Part shown: in pieces, positions 18,494 through 27,166 of the stretch
Layout of the letters: each line of letters begins with the position of its first letter
Position numbering within the stretch: the first letter of the stretch is position 1
Notes under the pieces: model-generated
What the model was told of the DNA's origin: nothing
Database searches by the model: none
What the model saw: the letters and a program-made list of their open reading frames with translations, nothing else
Program-made: the position numbers and the translations under genes
Assembly (NCBI RefSeq): GCF_001050195.2
Contig: NZ_DF967965.1
Coordinates: forward strand, 158,498-222,497
DNA length: 64,000 bases
Reading direction: 5' to 3'
Source: Anaerolinea thermolimosa
GTDB taxonomy: Bacteria; Chloroflexota; Anaerolineae; Anaerolineales; Anaerolineaceae

Positions 18494-21400
18494 ATGGCGC
18501 TGAATGCAAACACCCCTGGTGACCTCTCCAGAGAATTGCAGGTATTGCATGGCATTGCCAGGGCGGCTTATGAATCACAGAGCGAAGATGAGCTTTTCGA
18601 GCGGGTTACTGCGTTAATCGCTGAAACCCTCTACCCGCACCAGTTCGGGGTCTTGCTCCTTAACCCTGAAACCCGGCATCTTGTCTTTCACCCTTCCTAC
18701 CGCGGCCTTTCGGAGAAATTCCTCAGCATGCAAATTCCCCTGGGCCAGGGAGTGACCGGAACGGTGGCCCTCACGGGGGAACCCATGAACGTGCCGGACG
18801 TCTCACGTTCGGAGATCTTTTTAGAGTATGAGCCCAATACCGGTTCGGAGTTGTGTGTGCCCCTGAAGGTGCGTGGAGAAGTAGTGGGGGTCATTGATGC
18901 CGAGAGTGCTCTTCGGGCGGCGTTTCGGGAAGAAGACGAGAGGTTGATGGTGACCCTGGCGCATCAGCTGGGGATGGCGCTGGAACGGCTGCGCTCTGAG
19001 CGGGACCTGCGTCGGCGGGTGGCCCAGCTGAATGCACTGCAGGAAGCCAGCCGGCAAATTGCCATGGCCAGCCTGGACGCCGAGACCGTTTACGCCACCA
19101 TCCATCGGGTGATTGCCAGTCTGATGCCTTTTGATGCGCTCGCCATCACCCTCTGGCGGCCAGAGCAAAAGGAGATCGAGGCCGTTTATCTCTTTGATGA
19201 TGGGCAGCGCTTCCCGCCCGTTCGGCATAGCGATGAAACAGGCTGGTCGGCTTACGTGTTGCGGACGGGAGTGTCTTTGCGGATCGGGGATTTTTTCAGG
19301 GAGCAAAAGATTGCTCCAGCCCCGGTCCATTTTGGCAGTCAACGGCGTACCCGTTCGGTGCTGGCGGTTCCCCTCAGGCGCAGCAGCCGGCCGATGGGTG
19401 TGCTTCTGGTGCAAAGTTACACCCCGAACCGTTATACCCAGGAAGACCTGGAAATGCTGGAAATGGTTTCCGGTTACGTTGGGGTGGCGGTAGAGAACAG
19501 CCTGCTCTATGAAGAGGCCGCCCGTCAGGCGCTTACTTTTGCCAACAGTTTCGATGCCATCATTCTTACGGACGGCCAGTCGCGAATTATCGATTGGAAC
19601 CCCGCCGCTGAGCGCATGTTTGGTTACAGGCGGCACGAAGTCCTCGGAAAGCCAGTCTGGGAGGTGACCCAGCCCCCGGAAGAACAGCAACCGGTGCAAA
19701 ATCGTATTTTCCGGGCGATGGAAGAGAACGGCCGGTGGGATGGCGAAGTGCCTATTTGCCGAAAAGATGGTTCCAGGGGTGTGGTAGACCTGGTAGTTCT
19801 GCCCGTCTACGGGGCGAATGGAGAATTAATCGCTACCATTGGGGTAAACCGAGATGTGACCCATCTCCGGCAAACGGAGCGCGCGTTACGCAGTATCGAG
19901 GTGCGGCTGGGGGCCATCGTTGAACAGGCGGCTGAATCGATCATCCTCGCCGACACCCGGGGGCGGGTGGTCTATGTGAACCCCTGTTTTGAGGAGACGA
20001 CCGGGTTCCCTAAAGCGGAAGTGCTTGGAAAGAGTGTGCGCCATCTGATGAGCGACTATCATGACTGGAGCTTCTATAAAGAGCTTCTGCGCACGGTAGC
20101 GGGTGGGCATTCCTGGTCGGGGATGCTGGTGAGCCAGCGCAAGGATGGTACCTACCTCTACGAGAATGTGACGGTCTTCCCCATTAAAGATGAACGGGGG
20201 GTAGCTGTCAATTATGCTGCCTTGAAGCGCGATATTACGGCGGAGATCCAGCGCGAGCGAGAGATGCAGGCCATTCAGACGGTTTCAACGGCCCTGCGGA
20301 AGGCCGTCAACCGGAGTGAAATGCTCCCCATCATCCTCGATCAGCTGATGGCTCTGCTCAATGCCCGGGGAGCCCTGATTGCCATGCTGGACGGGGAAAC
20401 CAATTCTCTCAGAGTAGAGATAGGGCGGGGGGTTTTCAGCATCTCTGAAGAATCTTATGTGCCGCCGGGCAAAGGGGTTACGGGGTTGATTTTTACCCGC
20501 TCGGCCCCTTTTCAGACAGATGATATTGAAAAAGAAGCGGATTATCGCCCTCTGGATGAACGTTTGCCGGAGAAGGGTATTCGGGCAGTCATCGGGGCAC
20601 CCCTGGTGGCACAGGGAGAGACGATGGGGGTGCTGTGGGTGGGGCGCGAGCGCCCGTTTTTGAGCGAAGAGTTCCGGGTGCTGCAGGCTGTAGCCGATAT
20701 GAGCGCCAATGCGATGCACCGTGCCAGCCTGCATGAACGTACACTGCGGTATGCTGAACAAACCGTGGCCATTACCGCGGCCGGCCGGGTGATGAGCGAG
20801 ACCCTGGATCGCACGGAAATTTATTCTCACCTTTCCCGTTCGATCCAGGCCCTGTTGGGTGGGATGAATGCGCTGGCCATATACCGCCTGGAAAACGATT
20901 CCGAATACTGTTCCTGTGTGTATATTTGTTGTAATGGCGAGGTGATAGAAGCTGAGAAGCTCTCGAGCCTGTCGCTGGTGGATGTTCACACCCCGCCGCT
21001 GGATGAGCTTTTCCGGGAGCATCGCCCGTACATTTTGCGTGAGCCATGGCCCGTGTTTGCCGAGATTGAAGCGCTGGTATGCAGTGCGCCGGAAAAAACT
21101 TCCAACGTGCTTGTTCCGATGGTAGCCCGCGGCAGGGTGATAGGCTTCCTGTATATCTTAAGCCTGGTCACAGAACGCTTCAGCACCGAAGAAATGGATT
21201 TGCTTTCTCTGGTGGGGAGCACAGCCGCCACTGCCATTGAAAATGCCGAACTTTACCACGGCCTGCAGCGCACCAATCGTGAGCTTCTTGAGGCGTACGA
21301 CAGCACCATCGAGGGATGGTCACGCGCACTTGATCTGCGCGACCGTGAGACAGAATCGCATACACAACGGGTGACCGAACTGACCCTGCGTGTGGCGCGG

Positions 21401-21901
21401 AGATTTGGGTTTTCGGAAGAACAGCTGGGGCATATCCGCCGCGGCGCTTTGTTACACGATATCGGTAAAATGGGCGTTCCTGATCGCATCCTTCATAAGC
21501 CCGAACCGCTGACCCCTGAGGAATGGATGGTGATGCGCATGCATCCGGTGTATGCCTATGAAATGCTCTCGCCGATTGCCTATCTGCGTCCGGCATTGAG
21601 TATTCCATACTGCCACCATGAATGGTGGAACGGCGCGGGTTACCCGCGCGGGTTGAAGGGAGAGGAGATACCGCTGGAGGCGCGCATCTTTGCTGTGGTG
21701 GATGTGTATGATGCGCTGACCTCTTCCCGACCCTACCGCCCTGCCTGGCCGCGCACTCAGGCATTGCGGCACATTCTGGCCGAAACCGGCACACATTTCG
21801 ATCCGCGCGTGGTGGAAGAGTTCATGCGGGTTGTCCCCTCCACTTTCCCGCTTGACCAGATGCAGCTTACCGGAGAAAAATCCCATGGATCAGATGCCTG
21901 A
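18494..21901 (+). CDS. multi-sensor GAF-GAF-PAS-PAS-GAF-GAF-HD-GYP protein
   Basis: An 1135-residue cytoplasmic signalling protein without membrane segments. Domain order is GAF (about 20-175), GAF (190-345), PAS (355-465), PAS (475-590), GAF (600-745), GAF (755-920), then HD-GYP (935-1115). HD-GYP proteins usually hydrolyse cyclic di-GMP. The metal motif HDIGKMGVPD is intact. The GYP-side motif is HHEWWNGAGYPRGL, where most active members have HHE-x-W/Y-DGSGYP; the D-to-N change may affect catalysis or specificity. Ligands for the GAF and PAS domains are unknown. Its last 17 bases overlap the LysW-like gene. Confidence 0.85.
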   Translation: MALNANTPGDLSRELQVLHGIARAAYESQSEDELFERVTALIAETLYPHQFGVLLLNPETRHLVFHPSYRGLSEKFLSMQIPLGQGVTGTVALTGEPMNVPDVSRSEIFLEYEPNTGSELCVPLKVRGEVVGVIDAESALRAAFREEDERLMVTLAHQLGMALERLRSERDLRRRVAQLNALQEASRQIAMASLDAETVYATIHRVIASLMPFDALAITLWRPEQKEIEAVYLFDDGQRFPPVRHSDETGWSAYVLRTGVSLRIGDFFREQKIAPAPVHFGSQRRTRSVLAVPLRRSSRPMGVLLVQSYTPNRYTQEDLEMLEMVSGYVGVAVENSLLYEEAARQALTFANSFDAIILTDGQSRIIDWNPAAERMFGYRRHEVLGKPVWEVTQPPEEQQPVQNRIFRAMEENGRWDGEVPICRKDGSRGVVDLVVLPVYGANGELIATIGVNRDVTHLRQTERALRSIEVRLGAIVEQAAESIILADTRGRVVYVNPCFEETTGFPKAEVLGKSVRHLMSDYHDWSFYKELLRTVAGGHSWSGMLVSQRKDGTYLYENVTVFPIKDERGVAVNYAALKRDITAEIQREREMQAIQTVSTALRKAVNRSEMLPIILDQLMALLNARGALIAMLDGETNSLRVEIGRGVFSISEESYVPPGKGVTGLIFTRSAPFQTDDIEKEADYRPLDERLPEKGIRAVIGAPLVAQGETMGVLWVGRERPFLSEEFRVLQAVADMSANAMHRASLHERTLRYAEQTVAITAAGRVMSETLDRTEIYSHLSRSIQALLGGMNALAIYRLENDSEYCSCVYICCNGEVIEAEKLSSLSLVDVHTPPLDELFREHRPYILREPWPVFAEIEALVCSAPEKTSNVLVPMVARGRVIGFLYILSLVTERFSTEEMDLLSLVGSTAATAIENAELYHGLQRTNRELLEAYDSTIEGWSRALDLRDRETESHTQRVTELTLRVARRFGFSEEQLGHIRRGALLHDIGKMGVPDRILHKPEPLTPEEWMVMRMHPVYAYEMLSPIAYLRPALSIPYCHHEWWNGAGYPRGLKGEEIPLEARIFAVVDVYDALTSSRPYRPAWPRTQALRHILAETGTHFDPRVVEEFMRVVPSTFPLDQMQLTGEKSHGSDA

Positions 21902-22064
21902 AGATGACTACAACGAACGACCACTCACAGCCTGCCCGGTTTGTTCTGCCGAGGTTGATTTAAGCTGGGCGGAGGTCGGAGAGAGGGTAGTGTGTACGGT
22001 GTGTGGGGCAGGGATGCTGGTGGTCTCTCTTGAGCCGCCCGAGGTTGAAGCCGAAGAAGAATAA
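21885..22064 (+). CDS. LysW-like zinc-ribbon acidic carrier protein
   Basis: A 59-residue protein with CPVC and CTVC around SAEVDLSWAEVGERVV, then VVSLEPPEVEAEEE. This closely follows the layout of LysW, the amino-group carrier of lysine/arginine biosynthesis: a four-cysteine zinc ribbon, V(V/G)LDP-like turn and an acidic tail ending in Glu, the attachment site. The standard EDWGE ending is absent; the tail ends in EEE. The start ATG 21885 lies inside the preceding gene, suggesting coupled translation. No lys or arg genes are adjacent, although an ATP-grasp ligase is at 61545. The carrier role is an inference. Confidence 0.6.
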   Translation: MDQMPEDDYNERPLTACPVCSAEVDLSWAEVGERVVCTVCGAGMLVVSLEPPEVEAEEE

Positions 22065-22066
22065 GC

Positions 22067-24115
22067 TCAGGGCTGAAAGATCTGCCCGCAATCGAGCTCA
22101 CGGTGGGCCTGTGAGAGGGCTTCCTGACGACCGGCGGAGGGGGGAATTTCGTCGCGAATACGGCGCCAGGTGGTGCAGAGATAATCGTGCATCACATAGG
22201 TGGGGTAATAGGCGCGGTCTGAGAGCTGGAGTGCGGTCTCCCACTGGCCAGTGTGCGCAGCTGCCAGAATGAAGGGTACCAGTTCGGGCTCACTGCGCGG
22301 GCGAAAACCCTCTGCCTGGGCCTGTTCCCAGAGCCGCATCATCTGTTCCCAGTCTCCCATTTGTTCGGCCAGACGGGCTTTTTGGTAGTAAAAGCACCAG
22401 GTATGAGGCGGCTCCGGGCCAAAGATGGCCCCGGGGGGCGGGCTGGATTCGATGGGGAGAATACGCGATAGATCCGAAAGGGGCAGGGCAGTGAGAATGG
22501 CTTTCTCCAGATAGGGGTTGTGTCGATCTGCCTCTGAAACGATCCACAAGCACTGATCCATTTCGGGCTGGTCTACCATCACCACACTCTGGGTAGCAGG
22601 GGCGCTGAAGGTAAGGAAGTTCTTCTCGTCGGCTACCTGGCCGTGTTGTTCAACGACCGCTTCCACATTGTAGCGATAAACATCAAAGTACCAGTAATAG
22701 GCCGGGCTGGGAAGGAGATTGGGAGAGTAGAGAAGGTTGATCGCCGAGATATTGGCCCAGGAGCCCATATAGGCTACCAGGGCGCCGTTGCCATAGAGCG
22801 CGGTGTAGGGTTCGAGGCCGGGAGCACGCCACTTCAATTGCCAGAAGAGGCGGCGTTGTTCTTCCCACGACCAGCGGTAGAGCGTGGCGTTACGCGCGTG
22901 CTGGCCTGTTGCCAGCCCCACCAGCAGACAAAGCACCAGCAACTGGGGCCTGCCGGGGCGGATGAGCCAGTCAATGAAGGCGCTTAACAGGATGGCCCCT
23001 CCGAACATGGCGGCCAGGCCAAAACGATCGTTATAGAGGAAGGTGGTATCGGTGATAAAGCGGCCAATGGACCAGCCGGGTGCGAAACCTGCCAGCAAGG
23101 CCACCCCGCCCAAAACCAGGGCTTCTCGCCGCCAGCGGTTTGCCGGAGACGCTTGCGGGGGGGAAACCCGTCGAAGGGCAACCCAGGCCATGATCAACGC
23201 GGCCAGGGCAATGAGCCAGGCCAGCCCGTTGGAGAGCGGTTGGAGAGAGAAGGCCGAGGGTTCCAGGGTGTATGCCCAGACGCCTACCATTCCATCCACC
23301 ACATCCTGCATCATGCGGGTGATGAGGTCGGGCAGGGTTTGCAGGGGGGAATGAAGCAAATTAAGCAGAAGAACCGGGGTGTTGCGGTCTGTGCCGGGAG
23401 TGGGCATGAAGCGCAGCCGCCAGAGTAAAAATCCCGCCAGAAGCCCCAGATAGGGCAGCCAGTGAAGGAAGACGCGCCTGATCTTTTGAGCCAGGGGGGT
23501 GGCATGATCAAGAGCGATGAAAAGAATCAGCGGGCGCAGCAGCTCCAGCCCGACGTAAAATTCCTGCGAGAAAAGCTGAGCGGCGTCGGCCAGGATGGCC
23601 AGCACAGACCAGCCCGGGTAACGGGCGGGGTTGCGTGCAGCGTGGATCATGGCGATAAGAGAGAGAAAGTACAGGAAGAAACAGATCCAGTGAAAGCTGA
23701 AGGTGAGGGCGGAGGGCTGTTGCATGAAGAGCGGGTAGATGGCAAAGAGAAGCACCGCTCCAAGGTTTCGGCGCGGATGTTCGGGCCAGAGCATGGCCAG
23801 GGTTTTCCAGGCGGCCAGAATGGTAAGCCAGCGCCAGAATAATGCCCACAACTGCCAGCCCAGGGGAGCCTCCCCGAGGATGCGAAAACCCAGCCACCAT
23901 GTCCAGAAGATCAGCGGGCGGTTCCCCCGCCAGGCATATTCCAGCAGACGAAGCGCCCCCCCGGAATGGTCCGCGGCAAGGATGATCCAGTCATCCAGGT
24001 AGAAACCCAACCACGGGGCTTGCAACCCGAACGCCAGGACACAGATCGCCAGAAGGAGTGCCGGGATGGCCAGAGGACGAAGCCGGGATGTGTTCATCAG
24101 CAGGTGTTGATTCAA
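22067..24115 (-). CDS. large polytopic membrane protein, GT-C-like
   Basis: A 682-residue protein with about 11 membrane helices in the first 440 residues. The early periplasmic loop LGFYLDDWIILAADHSGG has the acidic pair expected of GT-C glycosyltransferases or related DUF families. The C-terminal 230 residues are soluble and end in a TPR-like helical stretch (RLAEQMGDWEQMMRLWEQAQ and HTGQWETALQLSDRAYYP). It ends 2 bases from the LysW-like gene, convergently. It may glycosylate or assemble an envelope polymer, but no activity is shown by sequence alone. A second start codon at residue 7 is possible. Confidence 0.6.
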   Translation of the reverse strand: MNQHLLMNTSRLRPLAIPALLLAICVLAFGLQAPWLGFYLDDWIILAADHSGGALRLLEYAWRGNRPLIFWTWWLGFRILGEAPLGWQLWALFWRWLTILAAWKTLAMLWPEHPRRNLGAVLLFAIYPLFMQQPSALTFSFHWICFFLYFLSLIAMIHAARNPARYPGWSVLAILADAAQLFSQEFYVGLELLRPLILFIALDHATPLAQKIRRVFLHWLPYLGLLAGFLLWRLRFMPTPGTDRNTPVLLLNLLHSPLQTLPDLITRMMQDVVDGMVGVWAYTLEPSAFSLQPLSNGLAWLIALAALIMAWVALRRVSPPQASPANRWRREALVLGGVALLAGFAPGWSIGRFITDTTFLYNDRFGLAAMFGGAILLSAFIDWLIRPGRPQLLVLCLLVGLATGQHARNATLYRWSWEEQRRLFWQLKWRAPGLEPYTALYGNGALVAYMGSWANISAINLLYSPNLLPSPAYYWYFDVYRYNVEAVVEQHGQVADEKNFLTFSAPATQSVVMVDQPEMDQCLWIVSEADRHNPYLEKAILTALPLSDLSRILPIESSPPPGAIFGPEPPHTWCFYYQKARLAEQMGDWEQMMRLWEQAQAEGFRPRSEPELVPFILAAAHTGQWETALQLSDRAYYPTYVMHDYLCTTWRRIRDEIPPSAGRQEALSQAHRELDCGQIFQP

Positions 24116-24133
24116 ATCTTACCATAAAACGCG

Positions 24134-24161
24134 CCCTCCCCCCGAACTGGCGGGGGGAGGG
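24134..24161 (-). terminator. terminator downstream of the GAF/HD-GYP gene
   Basis: An 11-bp stem CCCTCCCCCCG/CGGGGGGAGGG with a 6-base loop, followed on the minus strand by GCGCGTTTTATGG. It separates the cassette ending at 24215 from the membrane-protein gene. Confidence 0.7.
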
Positions 24162-24214
24162 ACTCTGGGGAGTGAAGCGGAAGTCAACCGACGGTTCTTA
24201 ACCGTCAGTATTTG

Positions 24215-25342
24215 TCAGTTAAAAAGGCTGATGAACACCTGTACCACCTGAGGATCGAACTGCGTGCCCGCACAGCGGAGCAGTTCTTCGATGGCTTCCT
24301 CGTGGGAGAGGGGAGGGCGGTAGACACGTCCATCCACCATGGCCGAATACGCATCGGCGACGGTGAGAATGCGCGCTCCGAGAGGGATGCGTGTGCCGCT
24401 CAACCCGAAGGGATAACCACTGCCATCGTATTTTTCGTGGTGGGCAAGAACAAGCATGGCCACATGTTCCAGATTGGAAACCATGAGGATGATCTCTGCG
24501 CCTTTCTGGGGATGGGAACGGATGACTTCCCATTCCTGGGAGCTGAGCGGAGCAGGTTTATGGAGGACTTCGTCCGAAATGCCGATTTTGCCGATGTCAT
24601 GGAGAAGGGAGGCCCAGCGAATGGCCTGAATTTCTTCCTGCGAGCAGTTCATGGCAACCGCAGTGCGCACAGCCAGTTCGGTCATTCTATCGCTGTGGTT
24701 GCCGGTGTAGTTATCACGAGCTTCGATCGCTTTAGCCAGAGCGAGCACGGTTTCGAGCTGGCTTTCTTTGAGGCGGCTGCTCAAACGCGCGCGGTAAATA
24801 GCGCTTGCGGCCTGGTCGGCCATCAGGGTTACCAGGCGCAGGCGTTCTCCGTCCTCCGGGGTCCAGCGGTCGCCCAGGGTGAGCAACCCAACGGGTTCGC
24901 CATCCACACACAATGGGGCGAGGCAAACGTTGTCAACCAGATGCAAGCCCAGGCGGCGGCGCACTGGCAGCGGAAAGGCGGAATCCTCCGCGCTTATGAT
25001 CAAAGGCTGGGTGCAGGTCAAATAACCCTCCGGGATATAAAGATCGGGCCGCAGGTGGCGTACCTGTTCCTGCAGTGCTGGCGGAAAAGCCGGGTGGAAG
25101 TGAAGCGCCTGCGTATATAGCGTGCGATCAGTTTCCAGAGTGTAAATTCGGCAGAACTGCACCTGAAAAATATCTACCGCGTTACTGGCGATGTAATCCA
25201 GCAGAGTTTCAAGCCGGTTGGTCGCTACCAGCTGCCGGCTGAGGTTAAAAAAGTGATTTAACCGCTCGCGCGAAAAAACGTCCGCGCGTGGGGCGGTTCG
25301 CCGATAAAGATGGGTTAACTGTAAACTGCTACCAGTAGCCAT
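24215..25342 (-). CDS. GAF-HD-GYP phosphodiesterase-like protein
   Basis: A 375-residue soluble protein. An N-terminal GAF-type domain (about 30-190) is followed by a complete HD-GYP domain: HSDRMTELAVRTA, HDIGKIGISDEVLHKP, HPQKGAEIIL, HHEKYDGSGYPFGL, VADAYSAMVDGRVYR. All canonical metal and GYP residues are present, so hydrolysis of cyclic di-GMP or a related dinucleotide is likely. It is the last gene of a minus-strand cassette with the NHLP-like protein, a DUF5317 protein and a short membrane peptide, and may convert the cassette's signal into a second-messenger change. Confidence 0.9.
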   Translation of the reverse strand: MATGSSLQLTHLYRRTAPRADVFSRERLNHFFNLSRQLVATNRLETLLDYIASNAVDIFQVQFCRIYTLETDRTLYTQALHFHPAFPPALQEQVRHLRPDLYIPEGYLTCTQPLIISAEDSAFPLPVRRRLGLHLVDNVCLAPLCVDGEPVGLLTLGDRWTPEDGERLRLVTLMADQAASAIYRARLSSRLKESQLETVLALAKAIEARDNYTGNHSDRMTELAVRTAVAMNCSQEEIQAIRWASLLHDIGKIGISDEVLHKPAPLSSQEWEVIRSHPQKGAEIILMVSNLEHVAMLVLAHHEKYDGSGYPFGLSGTRIPLGARILTVADAYSAMVDGRVYRPPLSHEEAIEELLRCAGTQFDPQVVQVFISLFN

Positions 25343-25411
25343 AGGTGGGGTCCTTATCCGGACAGGGAGGAGCTTCCACTGCCAGAACCGGGAGGTGAAG
25401 ACCCGGAGCCA

Positions 25412-25705
25412 TTAATCGGCGGCGGCAGGAGCACTGCTTTGCCGTGAAGAATCGAGGTTGTGCAACTGCGAGGCAAATTCGGCCAGGCTGGTGGCATGAA
25501 TAGAGGCCAGGCGTTTTCTTTCTTCTCTGGGAAGCTGAAAGCTTTCACCACCATAGCCGGCGGCGATAGCCTTATCGGGGTTGGTGAGGAGCATTTTTCG
25601 GAATTGAGAACTGATCACCGCCGCGGTAAGCAGGCGGCTGAGCTCCTGCTGGGGATAGGTTTCGGAAGGTCCGGTGAGATTACTTTCATGAAATTGGGTA
25701 ACCAT
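25412..25705 (-). CDS. NHLP/Os1348-like small protein (possible RiPP-type precursor)
   Basis: A 97-residue protein with a helical core LSRLLTAAVISSQFRKMLL, TNPDKAIAAGYGG, REERKRLASIHATSLAEFA. This resembles the leader region of nitrile-hydratase-like (NHLP clan, Os1348-type) precursors. The tail in this frame is short and Ala-rich (SSAPAAAD). Directly behind the stop, a +1-shifted frame reads NGSGSSPPGSGSGSSSLSG and ends at 25354, 11 bases before the HD-GYP start. That Gly/Ser tail looks like a real C-terminus, so a frameshift (sequencing, mutation or programmed) is possible. No modification enzyme is visible nearby. Confidence 0.6.
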   Translation of the reverse strand: MVTQFHESNLTGPSETYPQQELSRLLTAAVISSQFRKMLLTNPDKAIAAGYGGESFQLPREERKRLASIHATSLAEFASQLHNLDSSRQSSAPAAAD

Positions 25706-25721
25706 GGTCGTTTCCCTTCTT

Positions 25722-26327
25722 TCATTGCGAAATCGATAAACTCTGGTTGGGCCCGGTTGCCAGGGGATGTGTGGCGGGGGCGCTGAGGGCCCAGAGCGCG
25801 AGGATAATCCCGCAGGAAACCAGGGCGTCTCCCAGGCTGAAGGCTACGTAATGACCGGCGCCATAAGGGATGAGAAAGCGATCGGAGAGGAACCCCAGGC
25901 GGGTCTGCTCGGTGGGGAGCAGGATGTCTTTTCCGGTGCCGAGGCGTTCTCCGAGGGGCAGGCTGGCGGCGGTTTGGGGGAAGATCACAGCTACCGTCTC
26001 GGGGCTGATCGGCATCAGACCGCCGTTAAGGAGGATGACGGTCAGATTGAGGATCAGCCCCAGAGAGAGTAGCCAGAACCCCGGTTTGGAAAAGTTCAGG
26101 AGAGCGAAGATCAGCAGGGCGATTTGTGAAGTCACGAGTGCAGCGGGGGCCCAGTGATCGGGGAAGGTTGCCCGGGTGGGCAGAACGAAGGCGAAGAGTT
26201 GCGGCAGGAAGGCAACGAAGACCAGCCAGCTACCGCGGACCTCATAGGAGCGCAGGGGACGCCGAAAGATCGCCGCGCGGATCAGCGTGGCAGTCAATCC
26301 CAGGAGGACCGCTGATAGGAGAAACAT
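25722..26327 (-). CDS. DUF5317 membrane protein
   Basis: A 201-residue protein with five or six hydrophobic segments and the conserved-looking blocks NGGLMPISPETV and TRLGFLSDRFLIPYG....YVAFSLGDALVSCGI, which I associate with DUF5317. The function of that family is unknown. It starts 6 bases after the stop of the 44-residue peptide gene and ends 16 bases before the NHLP-like gene, so all four genes of the cassette should be cotranscribed. A role in processing or sensing the short peptide is a guess from the gene order. Confidence 0.75.
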   Translation of the reverse strand: MFLLSAVLLGLTATLIRAAIFRRPLRSYEVRGSWLVFVAFLPQLFAFVLPTRATFPDHWAPAALVTSQIALLIFALLNFSKPGFWLLSLGLILNLTVILLNGGLMPISPETVAVIFPQTAASLPLGERLGTGKDILLPTEQTRLGFLSDRFLIPYGAGHYVAFSLGDALVSCGIILALWALSAPATHPLATGPNQSLSISQ

Positions 26328-26333
26328 GCCGGT

Positions 26334-26468
26334 TTAGTGATAGAAACCGCCGGTATCTTCGGGGGCGCCAGCGCCCAGGATGAAAAGAACAAGGGTGAGG
26401 ATCAACAGCGCCAGGCGAACTTTCTGGCCATCCATGCGGGTGATGAAGAGTTGAAAAGCGGTTTTCAT
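26334..26468 (-). CDS. 44-residue single-span membrane peptide
   Basis: ATG at 26468 is preceded by GGAGGGAGACC, one of the best ribosome binding sites in the window. The peptide has a basic N-terminus (MKTAFQLFITRMDGQKVRL), one hydrophobic helix (LALLILTLVLFILGAG) and a short polar end APEDTGGFYH. The layout resembles secreted or membrane-anchored signal peptides. It is the first gene of the cassette. On the minus strand a TGCTAGGAT (26505-26513) gives an extended -10 candidate 37 bases upstream. I know no named family. Confidence 0.65.
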   Translation of the reverse strand: MKTAFQLFITRMDGQKVRLALLILTLVLFILGAGAPEDTGGFYH

Positions 26469-26610
26469 GGTCTCCCTCCGAAAAAACTGGAATTTGATGT
26501 TTTTATCCTAGCAGGGGGGAGGCTACAAAACAGGCTACAAAACGGGCCCGATGGGGGCCGAATCTCAAACTCTCATCCAACTCTTAACTTATTTTAATGT
26601 TTTCGGGGTG

Positions 26611-27153
26611 TTAAAACAGGAAGGAAAGCATGGTGCTCAGCGTGGGTTGGGCCGCAAGGAACGCGCCGCCCATAAGCAGGCCGAGGATGGCTCCGGCGGC
26701 AATGTCGGAGAGGTAATGCACGCCGGTGGCCACGCGTGCCAGTGAAACGAGGGGTGCCCAGAAGGCAAGCACCAGGCTCAGCCAGGTGGGGCCGTTCCCG
26801 GCTGCCAGAACAGCCAGCAAGAAGGCGCGGGTAGCATGCCCGGAAGGGAAGGAGTGAGGATCAAAATTACGGTACAGGGTACCCCATTCACCGGGTGGGC
26901 GCTGGCGTCGGATGGTTTGTTTGAGGGCAAAGATGCTCAGGGCCTGAATGCCCACCGCTACGGCAAAGAACACCGCCCAACGGCGTAAGGGTGGGTTGCC
27001 CACCAGCCAGAGCAGGAGGAACCCGCTCATCCAGAGCCAGGAATCGCCGGAATGGGCCAGAAAGACAGCCGGTGCCCACCACCGGCTGTGCTCTGAAGGG
27101 AGGCGGAGGCGGGCGGTCAGGCGGGCATCGAGTGAGAGAAGGGTCTGGAGCAT
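26611..27153 (-). CDS. PAP2-family membrane phosphatase
   Basis: About 180 residues with five or six membrane helices and the three-part PAP2 signature: KQTIRRQRPP, then HSFPSGHATRAF, then SLARVATGVHYLSDI. These enzymes remove phosphate from lipid phosphates such as undecaprenyl pyrophosphate or phosphatidic acid. ATG 27153 is chosen because it lies 13 bases after the upstream gene's stop; a longer frame would start inside that gene. The ribosome binding site is weak. It follows a nucleotidyltransferase gene. Confidence 0.85.
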   Translation of the reverse strand: MLQTLLSLDARLTARLRLPSEHSRWWAPAVFLAHSGDSWLWMSGFLLLWLVGNPPLRRWAVFFAVAVGIQALSIFALKQTIRRQRPPGEWGTLYRNFDPHSFPSGHATRAFLLAVLAAGNGPTWLSLVLAFWAPLVSLARVATGVHYLSDIAAGAILGLLMGGAFLAAQPTLSTMLSFLF

Positions 27154-27166
27154 GAGGTCGTGGGGT

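Noticed and set aside
24212-25120. A 302-codon open frame on the plus strand
   Set aside because: Antisense to the HD-GYP gene that has all catalytic motifs.
25329-25412. A 27-codon frame coupled to the NHLP-like gene stop (TAATG)
   Set aside because: It overlaps the start of the HD-GYP gene and has no ribosome binding site of its own; the Gly/Ser frame in the same place is more convincing.
26515-26545. Tandem GGCTACAAAAC repeat
   Set aside because: Two short copies only; no larger array and no clear function.
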